From: Candidatus Omnitrophota bacterium
GTDB taxonomy: Bacteria; Ratteibacteria; UBA8468; B48-G9; DTJG01
Length of the DNA stretch: 64,000 bases
Direction of reading: 5' to 3'
Assembly (NCBI GenBank): GCA_023818965.1
Contig: JAMWCD010000002.1
Location: 80,817 to 144,816, forward strand
Shown here: positions 7,706 to 17,358 of the stretch, in pieces
Layout: each line of letters begins with the position of its first letter
Position numbering within the stretch: the stretch's first letter is position 1
Position numbers and translations under genes: made by a program
Notes under the pieces: model-generated
Seen by the model: only the letters and a program-made list of their open reading frames with translations
Database searches by the model: none
What the model was told of the DNA's origin: nothing

Positions 7706-8875
7706 ATGGACATCATAAACGCATGGAAAAAACTGGTTGACGAAGCAACATATCCTGCGGAATTTCCGTTTGTCAGTGAATGGGTTTCTTTTGGAAAGGG
7801 TTATCCTGTAAAGGGGCTTGGTGGTAGTCATACTCCAATGATCGCTCATGAAATGATAGAACTTGATGTAGATTACGCAAGACACATCCTTTTGCTTTAC
7901 CTTCGTTCATGCCTGAGAGAAGAGGATGGAATGCTGGCTGCAATGACTGTTGCGAAATCTGACTCGCTGTATCCAAAGACAGAAAAGGGCAGGATATATC
8001 AATACAGCCATCCACCAATCTGGAGTTTTGTAGCGAAAAAAATGCTTGAAAAAAAGTGGGATCCCAAATTTGCAGAGTTCTGTTTTAACGCAGGTATGAT
8101 GAATTTAAAATGGTGGGAAGAAAACAGAAAAGACAGGATTGGTCTATTCTGGTACATTGATAGTTATCCTGATGAAAAAAATTCAGAATCAGGCTACGAA
8201 AATTCTCCGCGATGGGATTTCAAGGACCTTGGACCATTTCCATGCATTGACCTGAGTTGTTTGATATTACTTTACATTGAAAACCTTATCTGGCTTGCAG
8301 ATAAACTTGCACAGCACGATAAAAAAAACCATCTTGTTTTGTCTCATCAAAACCTGAAAAAAATTATGGATAGATATTTCTGGGACGAAATCATCGGGAT
8401 ATTCTGTGATTATGATCTGCTGGCAATTAATGCGAAGAAAACTACAGCATCCTTTTTTTCTCTTGTTAGCGGGCTTGCCATGACAGAAGATGTTGAAAGA
8501 ATGATTGGCTTACTACTTGACCCAAAAGAATTTTCTGCTCCAAAAGGAATGCCTGTGGTGTCAATGGCAGAACCAGCATTCGAACTTGATCTGTGGAGGG
8601 GAACACTGAGCCCATCAGAAGTATTCTGGGTATGTCTGGGACTTCAGAGATATGGATATTTTGAAGTAGCAAAAAACATTGCGAAAACATCACTTGAAAA
8701 TATTTACGATACTTTTAAAAATACAGGAAAACTCTGGGAATTCTATAACCCTGTGGATGGGGATATGTCAAAATTGAAAAGGAAGGGTTCGAAGAAAGGG
8801 CCTTATCCTGATTGTCCGGGTTCTGTCCCGGTAATAAGTATTGAAAAAATTGCAGAAGGAGAAAACCTATGGTGA
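7706..8875 (+). CDS. Six-hairpin glycosidase-like protein (GH63/trehalase-like)
   Basis: A 389-residue cytoplasmic protein with no signal peptide. The motif ESGYENSPRWD near residue 162 matches the ESGWDFSSRW-type motif of GH37 trehalases and related GH63 enzymes, which carries the catalytic acid. WRGTLSPSEVFW and LWEFYNPVDG near the C-terminus also fit the (alpha/alpha)6 barrel. Relatives act on trehalose, mannosylglycerate or glucosylglycerate; the substrate here cannot be read from sequence. The last 40 residues (PDCPGSVPVISIEKI) resemble a shortened family ending. It lies 14 bp after aroF without an obvious ribosome site, and its stop overlaps the Fe-dependent dehydrogenase. Confidence 0.65.
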   Translation: MDIINAWKKLVDEATYPAEFPFVSEWVSFGKGYPVKGLGGSHTPMIAHEMIELDVDYARHILLLYLRSCLREEDGMLAAMTVAKSDSLYPKTEKGRIYQYSHPPIWSFVAKKMLEKKWDPKFAEFCFNAGMMNLKWWEENRKDRIGLFWYIDSYPDEKNSESGYENSPRWDFKDLGPFPCIDLSCLILLYIENLIWLADKLAQHDKKNHLVLSHQNLKKIMDRYFWDEIIGIFCDYDLLAINAKKTTASFFSLVSGLAMTEDVERMIGLLLDPKEFSAPKGMPVVSMAEPAFELDLWRGTLSPSEVFWVCLGLQRYGYFEVAKNIAKTSLENIYDTFKNTGKLWEFYNPVDGDMSKLKRKGSKKGPYPDCPGSVPVISIEKIAEGENLW

Positions 8876-9978
8876 AAAATTTTAAATTTTTTCTTCCATC
8901 AAAGATATTTTTTGGCAAAGACATTATTAATGAGGCATTACCAGAGGTTAAAAATATAGGAAGAAATGCCCTTGTGGTAACAGGAAAAAGATTTGCAAGG
9001 GAAACTGGACTGCTTGAAAAAGTATGTCAAATATTGAAGCACAATGCCATAAACTTTCATGTTTTTGAAGGCGTTACTCCTGAACCCTCAACCACCGACT
9101 GCGAAAATGTTGCCCGGGCGGGAAAACAATACATGGCTGATGTTATTATTGCCATTGGTGGTGGCAGTGCAATGGATGTGGCAAAGGCAGGTGCTGTTTT
9201 GATGACAAACAGTGGAACACTTCAGGACTACTTTGGTGAAGAAAAATTCCAGAACCAGCCCATACCTGTGGTCGCAATACCAACAACGTGTGGAAGTGGA
9301 AGTGAAGTAACAAGATATGCGGTAATCATTGATGAAAAGGAAAAAACAAAAAAGACTGTCTCATCAGAACGAATTATTCCAAAAATCGCAATTCTTGACC
9401 CATTGATAATCAAAACATTGCCAAAAATGTTGATTGCAGGGACAGGTATGGATGCCCTGTGCCACGCAGTCGAAGGATTCCTTTCAATAAAAGCAAGCCA
9501 TATTACGAAAATTTTTTCAATTGAATCAATAAGGTTAATCCTTGAAAATATAGAAAAAGCATTATCCAGTGATGAAAATCTTGAAATGGTTTTCCTCGGC
9601 TCTCTTTATGCTGGTTTTGTTATTAATCACTCCGGTACCATTTTTGTCCACGGCATGGCTTATGGATTAACCATAAAATACAGAATTCATCACGGAACTG
9701 CAAATGCACTGTGTCTTCCATATGCGATTGATTTTCTAAAGACACATGGATACCAGGAGGAAATTAAGGAACTGGAGAAATTTTTCAATTCTCAGCAACT
9801 TATTCGTTTGAATAAGTCCCTGAAATTACCATCTTCGCTTAAAGATATCGGGCTGAATCGCTCTGATATTCCTGAGCTTTCTGAAATGGCATTGAAAGGA
9901 TGTGAAAGGTCATTTAGAAACATGAAAAGTCGCTTCAATCAAAACGACTTTGAAGAAATTTTTACGAAAATGCTATGA
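8869..9978 (+). CDS. Iron-containing alcohol dehydrogenase
   Basis: Group III NAD(P)-dependent dehydrogenase acting on a primary alcohol or aldehyde. The 369-residue protein has the nucleotide loop IGGGSAMDVAKAG near 95, PTTCGSGSEVT near 140, and metal ligands in GMDALCHAVEGF (Asp about 194, His about 198), FVHGMAYGL (His about 260) and HHGTANA (His about 274). All four ligands are present, so it should be active. It is translationally coupled to the glycosidase-like gene (7-bp overlap), which suggests a shared sugar or polyol pathway; the substrate is unknown. The next gene is reached through an octamer array. Confidence 0.9.
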   Translation: MVKNFKFFLPSKIFFGKDIINEALPEVKNIGRNALVVTGKRFARETGLLEKVCQILKHNAINFHVFEGVTPEPSTTDCENVARAGKQYMADVIIAIGGGSAMDVAKAGAVLMTNSGTLQDYFGEEKFQNQPIPVVAIPTTCGSGSEVTRYAVIIDEKEKTKKTVSSERIIPKIAILDPLIIKTLPKMLIAGTGMDALCHAVEGFLSIKASHITKIFSIESIRLILENIEKALSSDENLEMVFLGSLYAGFVINHSGTIFVHGMAYGLTIKYRIHHGTANALCLPYAIDFLKTHGYQEEIKELEKFFNSQQLIRLNKSLKLPSSLKDIGLNRSDIPELSEMALKGCERSFRNMKSRFNQNDFEEIFTKML

Positions 9979-9980
9979 AT

Positions 9981-10012
9981 TTAATAACTTAATAACTTAT
10001 GAAGTTAATAAA
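9981..10012 (+). repeat. Octamer array upstream of ribF
   Basis: Four consecutive 8-bp units: TTAATAAC, TTAATAAC, TTATGAAG, TTAATAAA. The last unit runs into the ribF ATG at 10012. No Shine-Dalgarno sequence is present; the array occupies that position. It also contains the palindrome TAACTT-ATG-AAGTTA. The same unit recurs at 13765, 22665, 23555, 32013 and 51117. Confidence 0.75.
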
Positions 10013-10938
10013 TGAAAACGTCCCATATTTTTCATTACAAAAACGGGAAAAATAAATCGATTGTGATAGGAATTGGAAAGTTTGACGGTTTCCATATTGG
10101 ACACCAGAAAATTATAAAACAGGTGGTGAATCTTGCAGAAAAACTCATCTGTACCCCCTCGGTTTTCACAATCAGGAACTATCCTGCGACTTACACATTA
10201 AGTTCGTGGAATCAGAGGAAGCAGTTTTTTAAAGAAAGTGGAATAGAACTCTGCCTTTGGGCAGATTTCACAGATATCCAGAAATTTACACATCAGGATT
10301 TTTTAAATTTGCTTCAGAATATCTGTGATATAAAAGGAGTTGTTGTTGGAAAGAATTTCAGATTTGGTTTTCACAGAAAAGGGGATATAAGGTTTTTAAA
10401 ATCATGGGCAAAAATCAATAACATAAAAGTTTCTATTACAAATCCTGTTTGTGTTAAGGGGACACCTGTTAGCAGCAGTTCAATAAAACAATTAATTAAA
10501 AATTCACATTTCTCTGAAGCCAGAGATATGCTGGGAAGGTGGTTTACAGTAAAAGGAAGATGCATTTCTGGACGAGGAACTGGAAGAAAAATTGGTTTTC
10601 CAACAATAAATCTTGAACTGGAGAACAAAAATTGTCCGGTCAGTGATGGTGTTTATGCATGTTTTGTTAAGCATAACAAAAACATTTATAAGGCAGCCGT
10701 TTTTTATGGAATTCCCAGAATGTTTCACACAGAAAAATCCTTTGAAATACATATACCTGATGTTGAAATTTGTAACGTGCAGGGCAAAAGTTTCACTGTT
10801 ATCTTTGTAAAAAAAATAAGAGACGTTGAACAATTCAATAGTCAGAAGGAACTTTCTGAAAAGATCAGTCAGGATGTCTGTATCACAAAAAAACTTCTTG
10901 ACTCTGTTAAACTTGACGATTTTAAAAAAACATTGTAG
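10012..10938 (+). CDS. ribF: Bifunctional riboflavin kinase / FAD synthetase
   Basis: Makes FMN and then FAD from riboflavin. The 308-residue protein has an N-terminal nucleotidyltransferase domain with GKFDGFHIGHQ (about 23-33, equivalent to GxFDGxHxGH) and VVGKNFRFG near 113. The C-terminal flavokinase domain contains GRGTGRKIGFPTIN (about 187), DGVYA and FEIHIPDV. Both domains are complete. The start at 10012 has no ribosome site and follows the octamer array. Flavin supply fits neighbouring flavoenzymes such as aroC, but no operon logic is evident. Confidence 0.93.
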   Translation: MKTSHIFHYKNGKNKSIVIGIGKFDGFHIGHQKIIKQVVNLAEKLICTPSVFTIRNYPATYTLSSWNQRKQFFKESGIELCLWADFTDIQKFTHQDFLNLLQNICDIKGVVVGKNFRFGFHRKGDIRFLKSWAKINNIKVSITNPVCVKGTPVSSSSIKQLIKNSHFSEARDMLGRWFTVKGRCISGRGTGRKIGFPTINLELENKNCPVSDGVYACFVKHNKNIYKAAVFYGIPRMFHTEKSFEIHIPDVEICNVQGKSFTVIFVKKIRDVEQFNSQKELSEKISQDVCITKKLLDSVKLDDFKKTL

Positions 10939-10987
10939 TATTAAAAGTCCTTCCGGATAACAAGACGATTAACAAAAGGAGGAAGAA

Positions 10988-13768
10988 ATGGCGAAATATG
11001 TTTACTTTTTTGGTGGTGGAAAAGCAGATGGCAATGAAAGTATGAAGGATTTACTTGGAGGTAAAGGCGCAAATCTGGCTGAAATGGCAGGTCATCCTGA
11101 CCTCAGATTGCCAGTTCCACCTGGTTTCACCATTACAACAGAAGTATGTACCTACTACTACAAGCATAATCGAACCTATCCGAAAACACTCAAAAAGGAA
11201 GTTGAAACAGCCCTAAAAAAAGTTGAAAAATTGATGGAAAGAAAATTTGGAGACCCGGAAAATCCCTTACTTGTTTCAGTCAGATCAGGAGCCAGAAGAT
11301 CAATGCCAGGTATGATGGAAACTGTTTTAAATATTGGATTAACAGAAAAAACACTCCCTGGTTTAATCAAACAAAGTGGTGGAAATAAAAGATTTGCATA
11401 TGATGCATACAGAAGATTGATTATGATGTATGCTGATGTTGTTATGGAAAAGGCAGAAGGCATAGAAGTTGAAGATGGAAAAGGAATAAGAAAAATTATG
11501 GACGAAATGCTTGAAGATTTAAAAAAACAGAAAAACTATAGCAGTGATACTGACCTGACAGCCGAAGACCTTGAATTTCTTGCGAGAGAATTTAAAAAGG
11601 TTGTTAAGGAAAAACTTGGTAAAGAATTTCCGGATGACCCAATGGAGCAATTGTGGGGTGGCATTGGTGCTGTTTTTGCATCCTGGAACGGAAAACGTGC
11701 AGTGGAATATCGAAGAATTGAAAAAATTCCTGATGATTGGGGAACTGCAGTAAATGTCCAGGCAATGGTGTTTGGAAATATGGGCAATGATTCTGCAACA
11801 GGCGTTGCTTTCACCCGCAATCCAGGAACAGGAGAACATCAATTTTATGGTGAATACCTTATTAATGCCCAGGGTGAGGATGTAGTTGCTGGAATAAGAA
11901 CCCCTGCACCGATTAATGAATATTCAAAGAATGAACAGAGCAAACATCTTCCTACCCTTGAGTCATTGATGCCAGATGTTTATAAACAGCTTGATAAAAT
12001 TCAGAGAAAACTTGAGAAACATTACAGGGATATGATGGATATTGAATTTACGATTGAAAAAGGTAAACTCTTCATTCTTCAATGCAGGGTTGGAAAGAGG
12101 AATGGTGTTGCTGCTGTAAGAATGGCTGCTGATATGTACGATGAAAAGCTCATTGATGCAGAAACTGCTGTGATGAGGGTAGCACCGTCACAGCTTGTTG
12201 AACTATTACTTCCAATGCTTGACCCGAAAGTTGAAGCCACAACAAAACCAATAGCAAAAGGGTTGCCGGCAGGTCCTGGCGGAGCAATTGGAAGGGTCGT
12301 CTTTACATCAAAAGATGCAGTCGAATGGGCACAAAAGGGAGAAAAGGTCATTCTTGTAAGGGAAGAAACTTCTCCTGAAGATGTCGATGGTATGCACAAG
12401 GCAGAAGCAATACTTACCAGTAAGGGTGGAATGACCTCGCATGCAGCGCTTGTCGCAAGGGGATGGGGTAAATGTTGTATTGTCGGCTGCTCGGATATTG
12501 AAATATCCCCTGATAATAAATCATTCAGCACAAAAAGTGGTGCTGTAGTCAAAGAAGGTGACTGGATTTCATTAAATGGAACAAAAGGACTTGTTTATCA
12601 GGGAAGTTTACCCCTGGTAGAAGTTGACATTGAACATAATGAATCTTATCAGCGTTTTATGAAAATCGTTGACAAAGTGAGAAAACTGAAGGTTCGTGCC
12701 AATGCTGATACTCCTGAAGATGCAGCGAAGGCACTTAAGTTTGGCGCAGAAGGGATAGGGCTTTTTAGAACTGAGCATATGTTCTATGGAGAGGGTAGTG
12801 AAAAACCATTGTTCTTACTTCGAAAAATGATTATGAGCAAAACAGAAGAGGAAAGAAGACGAGCACTGGATGAACTTTATCCATTCATGAAAAATGATAT
12901 TAAAGCAACTCTTGAGGTTATGAATGGTTATCCAGTAACAATTCGACTTCTTGATCCTCCACTTCATGAATTTGTCCCTCACGATGAAGAAAAACTTATT
13001 GCCCTTGGAAAAGAACTTAATATTGATATTACTGAACTGAAAAAAAGAGCAGAGTCATTGAGGGAAAATAATCCAATGCTCGGTCATAGAGGAGTGCGAT
13101 TAGGAATTACATATCCCGAAATTTCTGAGATGCAATTCAGAGCCATATTAGAAGCAGCCGGAGAACTGATTCTTTCGGGAAAACAAGCAATGCCAGAGAT
13201 TATGATTCCAGTAACATGCTCTGTCACAGAACTTATGCACCAGAGAAGAATCTTTGACCGCGTCTACAAGGAAGTTTGCGAAAAACTGGGACTTAAAAAG
13301 ATTCCGTTTATGTTTGGAACAATGATAGAAATTCCAAGGGCAGCCCTTACAGCTGGTAGAATGGCAGAAGTGGCAGAGTTTTTCTCTTTCGGTACAAACG
13401 ATCTTACCCAAATGGGCTTCGGCTTTTCGAGGGATGATATAGGGGGATTTTTACCTGACTACCTTAAAGAAAGAATTTTACCGGCAGATCCTTTTCAGAC
13501 AATAGATCAGGAAGGTATCGGTGAACTTATTTCCATGGGAATTCAAAGGGGTCGTGCGACGAGAGAAAATCTTAAGGTCGGTATCTGTGGAGAACACGGT
13601 GGAGATCCTGATTCGGTAAAATTCTGTCACAGAATTGGAATGAATTATGTTTCCTGCTCTCCTTTCAGGGTTTCGATTGCCCGACATGCGGCAGCACAGG
13701 CAGTTGTAGAAGGGAAAAAACAGGAAACAGCCAAGAAAAGCGGTAAAAAAAAGAAAAGCAGAAAATAA
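10988..13768 (+). CDS. ppdK: Pyruvate, phosphate dikinase
   Basis: Interconverts pyruvate, ATP and Pi with PEP, AMP and PPi; in anaerobes it serves gluconeogenesis or PPi-saving glycolysis. The 926-residue protein shows the ATP-grasp N-terminus (FGGGKADGNESMKDLLGGKG), the swivelling domain with catalytic histidine in GGMTSHAALVARGWGK (about 480), and the PEP barrel ending in CGEHGGDPDSVKF with the catalytic cysteine. After the conserved core there is an unusual lysine-rich tail of about 20 residues (GKKQETAKKSGKKKKSRK). The ribosome site AAAGGAGGAAGAA is strong. It precedes korAB, supplying the pyruvate/PEP node. Confidence 0.96.
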   Translation: MAKYVYFFGGGKADGNESMKDLLGGKGANLAEMAGHPDLRLPVPPGFTITTEVCTYYYKHNRTYPKTLKKEVETALKKVEKLMERKFGDPENPLLVSVRSGARRSMPGMMETVLNIGLTEKTLPGLIKQSGGNKRFAYDAYRRLIMMYADVVMEKAEGIEVEDGKGIRKIMDEMLEDLKKQKNYSSDTDLTAEDLEFLAREFKKVVKEKLGKEFPDDPMEQLWGGIGAVFASWNGKRAVEYRRIEKIPDDWGTAVNVQAMVFGNMGNDSATGVAFTRNPGTGEHQFYGEYLINAQGEDVVAGIRTPAPINEYSKNEQSKHLPTLESLMPDVYKQLDKIQRKLEKHYRDMMDIEFTIEKGKLFILQCRVGKRNGVAAVRMAADMYDEKLIDAETAVMRVAPSQLVELLLPMLDPKVEATTKPIAKGLPAGPGGAIGRVVFTSKDAVEWAQKGEKVILVREETSPEDVDGMHKAEAILTSKGGMTSHAALVARGWGKCCIVGCSDIEISPDNKSFSTKSGAVVKEGDWISLNGTKGLVYQGSLPLVEVDIEHNESYQRFMKIVDKVRKLKVRANADTPEDAAKALKFGAEGIGLFRTEHMFYGEGSEKPLFLLRKMIMSKTEEERRRALDELYPFMKNDIKATLEVMNGYPVTIRLLDPPLHEFVPHDEEKLIALGKELNIDITELKKRAESLRENNPMLGHRGVRLGITYPEISEMQFRAILEAAGELILSGKQAMPEIMIPVTCSVTELMHQRRIFDRVYKEVCEKLGLKKIPFMFGTMIEIPRAALTAGRMAEVAEFFSFGTNDLTQMGFGFSRDDIGGFLPDYLKERILPADPFQTIDQEGIGELISMGIQRGRATRENLKVGICGEHGGDPDSVKFCHRIGMNYVSCSPFRVSIARHAAAQAVVEGKKQETAKKSGKKKKSRK

Positions 13769-13800
13769 GAAGTTCATAACTTATGAAGTTATTGGATTAT
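13765..13800 (+). repeat. Octamer array at the korA start
   Basis: Units ATAAGAAG, TTCATAAC, TTATGAAG, TTATTGGA and then TTATG, whose ATG is the korA start at 13799. The first unit includes the ppdK stop codon. There is no Shine-Dalgarno sequence. The palindrome TAACTT-ATG-AAGTTA is shared with the ribF array. Confidence 0.7.
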
Positions 13801-15478
13801 GAATTCCCTGAATATTGTTGTATCCGGAGAAGCTGGTAGTGGAATACAGACAGTAGAAACACTACTATGTGAAATCTTTAGAAGACAGCATTATGTCTTT
13901 TCCACAAAAGAATATATGAGCAGGGTAAGGGGCGGTGCCAATACAACCACAATCAGAATCTCAGACAGTAGAATCAATGGATTTTGTGAAAAAACAGATA
14001 TTTTACTTTCCCTGGATAAAAAAGGAATAGAAAGAATAAGAGAAAGAATTACCAGCAACACTCTTATCTTTGGTGATGTTACTGAAACTGAAAAAAACAG
14101 TTTTTCCATTGACTTTTCTAAAATTGCCTTAGAGACCGGAAATAAAGTTTTTTCAAATACTGTTGCAACAGGATTTATTCTTGGCCTGCTTAACAAAGAT
14201 AAAGAAATTGCTGGCTCAGTCATTGGTTCTTTTTTTGCCACAAAGGGCGATCAGGTCATAAAAGGAAATATTGAAGCATTAAACAAGGGATATCTTACAG
14301 GACAGGAATTCAGAAAAAAATTATTGTTTGAAGCTCATATTGAAACAGTTAAGGAAGTTGAAAGAGAACTATTCATTAATGGAGCAGAAGCGGTTGGTAC
14401 TGGTGCAATTCTTGGTGGCTGTAACTTTATTTCATCATATCCCATGACTCCTTCCACACCAGTATTTACATTCCTTGCCCAGCATTCAAAAGACTTTAAT
14501 ATCATCGTTGAGCAGGCAGAAGATGAAATTTCAGCAATAAATATGGTTCTTGGAAGCTGGTATGCTGGGGGAAGGGCAATGGTATCGACATCTGGAGGAG
14601 GATTTGCCCTTATGGTGGAATCCATTAGTTTATCAGGTATGATTGAAAGCCCTGTTGTTATTCATCTCGGACAGAGACCAGGACCTGCAACAGGACTTCC
14701 AACAAGAACAGAGCAGGGCGATTTACTTTTTTCTCTTTTTTCAGGACACGGAGAATTTCCAAGGGTAATTTTTGCTCCAGGTGATTTAAATGAATCAATA
14801 TTTTTGACAGCAAAAGCATTTAATATCGCCGATAAATATCAAATACCTGTTTTCATCTTGACCGATCAGTATCTTATTGATACATATTACAATATCCCTG
14901 AACCTGATTTCTCACTTTTTGATATTGAATATTACTATTTGAAAGAAACCGATCCAAGCTACAGAAGATATAAATTTACTGATAACGGCATATCTGAAAG
15001 AGCCATTCCTGGAAACAGTGGATTTGTGTGTCTGGATAGTGATGAACACGATGAAGATGGCCATATAACAGAAGACAGAGAAATAAGAAGGAAAATGGTG
15101 GAAAAACGAAATAAGAAAATTATGAATATTGCTGAAATTGAAAGGTTTGAACCTTGTTTTTATGGACACGAAAATTACGAAATTCTGGTTTTATCATGGG
15201 GGTCAACAAAAAATACGGTATTAGAGGCAATTTCTCAAATTGATGGTGCACGTTTAGGTTATCTTCATTTTCCGATTATTTATCCATTACCTTCGAATAT
15301 TGATAATTTCTTCAGAAAAGCAAAGAAAACAATTGTGATAGAGAATAATTATACCTCTCAGTTTTCAAAATTATTGAAAATGGAAAAAGGGATTGAAGTA
15401 AAAGAGAAAATCTTAAAATATGATGGACATCCTTTTTCTGTTGAACAAATCACAAATGCGCTGAAGGAGAAAATATAA
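13799..15478 (+). CDS. korA: 2-oxoacid:ferredoxin oxidoreductase, fused gamma-alpha subunit
   Basis: Oxidative decarboxylation of a 2-oxoacid to acyl-CoA with reduced ferredoxin. The 559-residue protein fuses a gamma domain (about 1-190, with [15 protein letters not shown] and [12 protein letters not shown]) to the alpha subunit (about 195-559, with [32 protein letters not shown] and [15 protein letters not shown]). This layout is the KorA/2-oxoglutarate type, but the substrate (2-oxoglutarate, pyruvate or branched-chain) is not certain. The partner korB starts immediately after its stop. No separate delta ferredoxin subunit is visible. The start codon lies within an octamer array. Confidence 0.9.
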   Translation: MNSLNIVVSGEAGSGIQTVETLLCEIFRRQHYVFSTKEYMSRVRGGANTTTIRISDSRINGFCEKTDILLSLDKKGIERIRERITSNTLIFGDVTETEKNSFSIDFSKIALETGNKVFSNTVATGFILGLLNKDKEIAGSVIGSFFATKGDQVIKGNIEALNKGYLTGQEFRKKLLFEAHIETVKEVERELFINGAEAVGTGAILGGCNFISSYPMTPSTPVFTFLAQHSKDFNIIVEQAEDEISAINMVLGSWYAGGRAMVSTSGGGFALMVESISLSGMIESPVVIHLGQRPGPATGLPTRTEQGDLLFSLFSGHGEFPRVIFAPGDLNESIFLTAKAFNIADKYQIPVFILTDQYLIDTYYNIPEPDFSLFDIEYYYLKETDPSYRRYKFTDNGISERAIPGNSGFVCLDSDEHDEDGHITEDREIRRKMVEKRNKKIMNIAEIERFEPCFYGHENYEILVLSWGSTKNTVLEAISQIDGARLGYLHFPIIYPLPSNIDNFFRKAKKTIVIENNYTSQFSKLLKMEKGIEVKEKILKYDGHPFSVEQITNALKEKI

Positions 15479-15479
15479 A

Positions 15480-16325
15480 ATGAAGGATCTTAATAACGCA
15501 TGGTGTCCAGGGTGCGGAAACTTTGGAATACTTTCGTCTATTGATAAAGCAATTGATGAACTGGGCATCAAAAGAGAAAATATTGTAATGGTTTCAGGCA
15601 TAGGACAGGCTGCCAAACTTCCTCATTATACAAATGTGAACTTTTTTAATGGTCTGCACGGAAGGAGTATACCGGTTGCAACAGGTATAAAAGCAACCAA
15701 GCCTGAACTTACAGTCATTGTAGTGAGTGGAGACGGTTGCATATATGGTGAAGGAGGAAATCATTTTATCCATGGAATAAGAAGAAACCCAGATATTACA
15801 GTGATTGTCCATAATAACATGGTTTATGGGCTGACGAAAGGACAGGCATCTCCAACAAGTCAAATTGGCTTTAGAACCCCAATTCAGGTATGCGGAGTAT
15901 TTGAGGAACCTTTTAATGCAATTGCTGTTGCAATTGCATTGAATGCATCATTTGTTGCCAGGTGTTTTAGCGCAGACATAGAAAAGACAAAGGAAATTAT
16001 AAAACTTGCAATAAAACATAAGGGTTTTTCATTCGTTGAAATCCTTCAACCGTGCGTAACCTTCAATAAAGTCAACACTTACGCATGGTTCAGGGAAAGA
16101 ACTTACTACCTTGATAGCAGTTATTCTCCTGATGACAGAATCAAAGCATTTGAGACATCCCTTGAAAAAGATAGAATTTCCCTGGGCATCTTATACACTG
16201 GCTTTCAGCGAAAAACCTTTGAACAAAACCTCGAAGATTGTGGTATTGTTTATCCAGTTATAAGAAGAAAATCAAACATTAAAAATGACCTCCTGAAAAG
16301 TTTGAAAAAAAATCATTCAAAGTAA
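15480..16325 (+). CDS. korB: 2-oxoacid:ferredoxin oxidoreductase, beta subunit
   Basis: The TPP- and [4Fe-4S]-binding partner of the preceding subunit. The 281-residue protein contains WCPGCGNFG (about 8-16, first cluster cysteines), [14 protein letters not shown], the TPP motif [19 protein letters not shown] with [12 protein letters not shown], and a further cysteine in QPCVTFN near 196. The start is one base after the korA stop, so the two should be co-translated. The order alpha then beta matches Kor operons of anaerobes. No terminator follows; the next promoter begins within 20 bp. Confidence 0.93.
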   Translation: MKDLNNAWCPGCGNFGILSSIDKAIDELGIKRENIVMVSGIGQAAKLPHYTNVNFFNGLHGRSIPVATGIKATKPELTVIVVSGDGCIYGEGGNHFIHGIRRNPDITVIVHNNMVYGLTKGQASPTSQIGFRTPIQVCGVFEEPFNAIAVAIALNASFVARCFSADIEKTKEIIKLAIKHKGFSFVEILQPCVTFNKVNTYAWFRERTYYLDSSYSPDDRIKAFETSLEKDRISLGILYTGFQRKTFEQNLEDCGIVYPVIRRKSNIKNDLLKSLKKNHSK

Positions 16326-16337
16326 ATTGACATCCAT

Positions 16338-16366
16338 TTGCGATTCTAATAACTACAGTGTATAAT
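16338..16366 (+). promoter_or_regulatory. Promoter of the DUF362-tat operon
   Basis: TTGCGA (16338-16343), 17-bp spacer, TATAAT (16361-16366). It gives a leader of about 77 nt before the ATG at 16450, which has an AAAGGAG ribosome site. The leader contains an imperfect repeat GTTGAAT...ATTCAAT whose role is unclear. Confidence 0.6.
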
Positions 16367-16449
16367 CTCAAACAGGAGCACGAGCGTCTTAATAAAAAGG
16401 TTGAATAATAATAACGTAAGTTTTTAAAATTCAATACAAAGGAGAAAAA

Positions 16450-17343
16450 ATGGATAGAAAAGAATTTATTAAGACAGCAATGGCTTCAGTTATCGGGATT
16501 ATGGTTGCAGGGAAAAGTCGTCTCACGGCAGAAGTTGTAAAAAAAGTTCAGAATACTTCAGAAATTTTTGTTGCAAAAGATGGTAGTCCTTCAGATATGA
16601 CATCAAAGGTAATAAAGGCACTTGGTGGGATTGGGAAATTTGTTAAGAAGGGCTCAAAGGTTGTAATAAAACCCAATATTGCATGGAATAGAAGTCCTGA
16701 ACAGGCAGCAAATACGCATCCTGAAGTTGTTGCCACAGTGGTTTCACTCTGTAAAAGTGCAGGTGCTTCGTCAATAATTGTTACAGATGTCACATGTGAC
16801 CCATGGAATGTTACTTATGTTGTAAGTGGTATTAAGGAAGCTGTGGAAAGGGCAGGTGGGATAATAAAGCCACCTGAAAAATTCAGAAAGGTTGCGATTC
16901 CTTCAGGTGTTGTGCTAAAGGAAGCAGAAATACCTGAAGATATCCTTGACGCAGATGTTTTAATTAATATTCCTGTAGTGAAAGTCCATGGTTCAAAAGC
17001 AAAAGTCACAATTTCAATGAAAAACTGGATGGGTGCTGTCAGAGACAGGGGATATTTTCACAGAACAGACCTTAATCAGTGCATCGCAGACATCTCTTCT
17101 TTTTTAAAGCCATCTCTAACAATTATTGACGCAACAAGAATACTGCTAACAAATGGTCCAAAAGGACCAGGTACAGTGAAAGAAACAAAAATTGTTGCTG
17201 GAGGAACTGATTTTGTAGCGCTTGATGCCTTCGGAGCAACGTTGCTCGGAATAGACCCGTCTGAAGTAAGACACATCCAGATTGCAAAAGAATTGGGTCT
17301 TGGAGAATCTGACCTGTCAAAAGTCAAAATTCTCTATGTATAA
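16450..17343 (+). CDS. DUF362 family protein with Tat-like N-terminus
   Basis: The 297-residue product belongs to the DUF362 family, often found beside Fe-S proteins; its function is not established. The N-terminus MDRKEFIKTAMASVIGIMVAG looks like a Tat signal in which the twin arginine is RK. The core has KVVIKPNIAWN near 73, NTHPEVVATVV, and VVKVHGSKAKVTISMKNWMGAVRDRG near 178, then FVALDAFGATLLG. No CxxC clusters are present, so unlike many relatives it lacks its own ferredoxin domain. It is first in an operon with two Fe-S proteins and tatA/tatC, suggesting export across the inner membrane and a role in electron transfer outside. Confidence 0.8.
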   Translation: MDRKEFIKTAMASVIGIMVAGKSRLTAEVVKKVQNTSEIFVAKDGSPSDMTSKVIKALGGIGKFVKKGSKVVIKPNIAWNRSPEQAANTHPEVVATVVSLCKSAGASSIIVTDVTCDPWNVTYVVSGIKEAVERAGGIIKPPEKFRKVAIPSGVVLKEAEIPEDILDADVLINIPVVKVHGSKAKVTISMKNWMGAVRDRGYFHRTDLNQCIADISSFLKPSLTIIDATRILLTNGPKGPGTVKETKIVAGGTDFVALDAFGATLLGIDPSEVRHIQIAKELGLGESDLSKVKILYV

Positions 17344-17358
17344 CATGGCTGAAGAAAA

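Noticed and set aside
16327-16332. A perfect TTGACA upstream of the DUF362 gene
   Set aside because: It is 28 bp from TATAAT, too far for a sigma-70 promoter; TTGCGA at 16338 has the right 17-bp spacing.
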